This document shows, one piece after another, positions 5,661 to 5,928 of a DNA stretch of 5,928 nucleotides. The notes under the pieces were generated by a model. It had not been told where the DNA came from, did no database searches, and saw nothing but the letters and a program-made list of their open reading frames with translations. This DNA is from Acidiferrobacterales bacterium (lineage in GTDB: Bacteria; Pseudomonadota; Gammaproteobacteria; Acidiferrobacterales; Sulfurifustaceae), in contig WGFP01000062.1 in the NCBI GenBank assembly GCA_015492195.1, positions 1-5,928 on the forward strand, given 5' to 3'. Numbering within the stretch: the stretch's first letter is position 1; every line of letters begins with the position of its first letter. A program made the position numbers and the translations under genes.

Positions 5661-5766
5661 CGCCGGTGTCGCCGCCCTTGATAGGGGATAAGATATCATC
5701 TATTTCTAAAAACCATGTCTTATCAATATCTTAATAAAATATATTCTATTTAGCGTTAAGTCTAGC
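5661..5766. other. GATA/TATC-rich spacer after mutM
   Basis: No gene is visible in this stretch. Past 5678 it is strongly AT-rich and holds nested inverted repeats: TTGATA (5678-5683) with TATCAA (5721-5726), GATAAG (5687-5692) with CTTATC (5719-5724), and AAGATAT (5690-5696) with ATATCTT (5726-5732). These could be protein-binding half-sites or simply an AT-rich promoter region for the GTPase gene. Confidence 0.4.
5697..5726 (-). promoter_or_regulatory. Weak sigma70-like promoter candidate for the GTPase gene
   Basis: On the minus strand TTGATA (5721-5726, five of six matches to the -35 consensus) is followed after 17-18 bases by ATAGAT or TAGATG, both poor -10 matches. If used, the transcript would have a leader of a little over 100 bases carrying both GC-rich hairpins before the GTPase start. 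Support is by position and one good hexamer only. Confidence 0.22.
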
Positions 5767-5928
5767 CTATAACTGGCACCTCGGGCAGAAAAACGCCGTC
5801 CGGCCCCCCAGCCGCCGGGTCCGGATCGGCGTGCCGCAGCTGGGACAGGGTTGGTCTTTTCTGCCGTAGACCTTGAGGGATAACTGGAAATAGCCGGGAT
5901 CGCCGTCGCTTTGGCGGAAATCCCGCAG
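5767..5928 (-). CDS. mutM: Formamidopyrimidine-DNA glycosylase (Fpg/MutM), C-terminal fragment
   Basis: MutM removes 8-oxoguanine and formamidopyrimidines from DNA and nicks the abasic site by beta/delta elimination. Only the last 53 residues and the stop (TAG, 5767-5769) are in the window; the gene starts beyond the right edge, so the catalytic N-terminal PELPEV region cannot be checked. The fragment begins LRDFRQSDGDPGYFQLSL, continues KVYGRKDQPCPSCGTPI, and ends GGRTAFFCPRCQL. It contains the complete family zinc finger C-x2-C-x16-C-x2-C (fragment residues 28, 31, 48 and 51). The arginine in GGRT (fragment residue 43) matches the conserved zinc-finger Arg that contacts DNA phosphate. It ends one residue after the usual terminal CQ. 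It is on the same strand as the GTPase gene but separated by 192 bases with a possible terminator between, so the two may be transcribed separately. Confidence 0.96.
   Translation of the reverse strand: MRDFRQSDGDPGYFQLSLKVYGRKDQPCPSCGTPIRTRRLGGRTAFFCPRCQL

Noticed and set aside
5575..5766. tRNA or small-RNA gene in the hairpin-rich spacer
   Set aside because: There is no cloverleaf, no T-loop GTTCRA box and no CCA end; the two hairpins alone do not identify a known RNA family.

Overview
The window looks like chromosomal DNA of a gammaproteobacterium, most plausibly a Chromatiales- or Thiotrichales-like lineage. This rests on three things: the gene order M16 peptidase / rsmD / coaD / ferredoxin, a ferredoxin that closely resembles the Allochromatium vinosum type by memory of the family, and a dynamin-like GTPase of a kind I associate with beta/gammaproteobacteria. 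Coding regions are GC-rich and the spacers are distinctly AT-rich. No search could be run, so the taxonomic placement is inference.

Layout. The plus strand carries the tail of an M16 zinc-peptidase-like protein (2-148), rsmD (16S rRNA m2G966 methyltransferase, to 743), coaD (phosphopantetheine adenylyltransferase, 845-1324), a 2[4Fe-4S] ferredoxin (1381-1635) and a secreted gamma-glutamyltransferase (1896-3569). The minus strand carries a 658-residue dynamin-like GTPase (3598-5574), convergent with ggt, and the C-terminal end of mutM/fpg (5767-5928), which runs in from beyond the right edge.

The spacers hold much of the unexplained structure. The rsmD-coaD gap is almost filled by a palindromic element built from 8-9 bp CTTTGCG-like units (746-833). 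The ferredoxin-ggt gap holds a 91 bp compound palindrome with GTCAT/ATGAC ends (1694-1784), followed by a T-rich ggt leader. The mutM-GTPase gap holds two back-to-back GC-rich hairpins and an AT-rich tract full of GATA/TATC words.

Function. The plus-strand genes are housekeeping genes (ribosome modification, CoA synthesis, electron transfer, periplasmic glutathione/gamma-glutamyl turnover) and do not form one pathway. mutM repairs oxidised guanine. The dynamin-like GTPase is the only gene of unknown role. It has G1-G4 GTPase motifs and a probable G5, a Gly-to-Ala change at the first P-loop position, a long segment between switch I and switch II, an all-helical C-terminal half and no visible membrane segment. 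I see no mobile element, CRISPR array, tRNA or rRNA gene, and no clear new multi-gene system.
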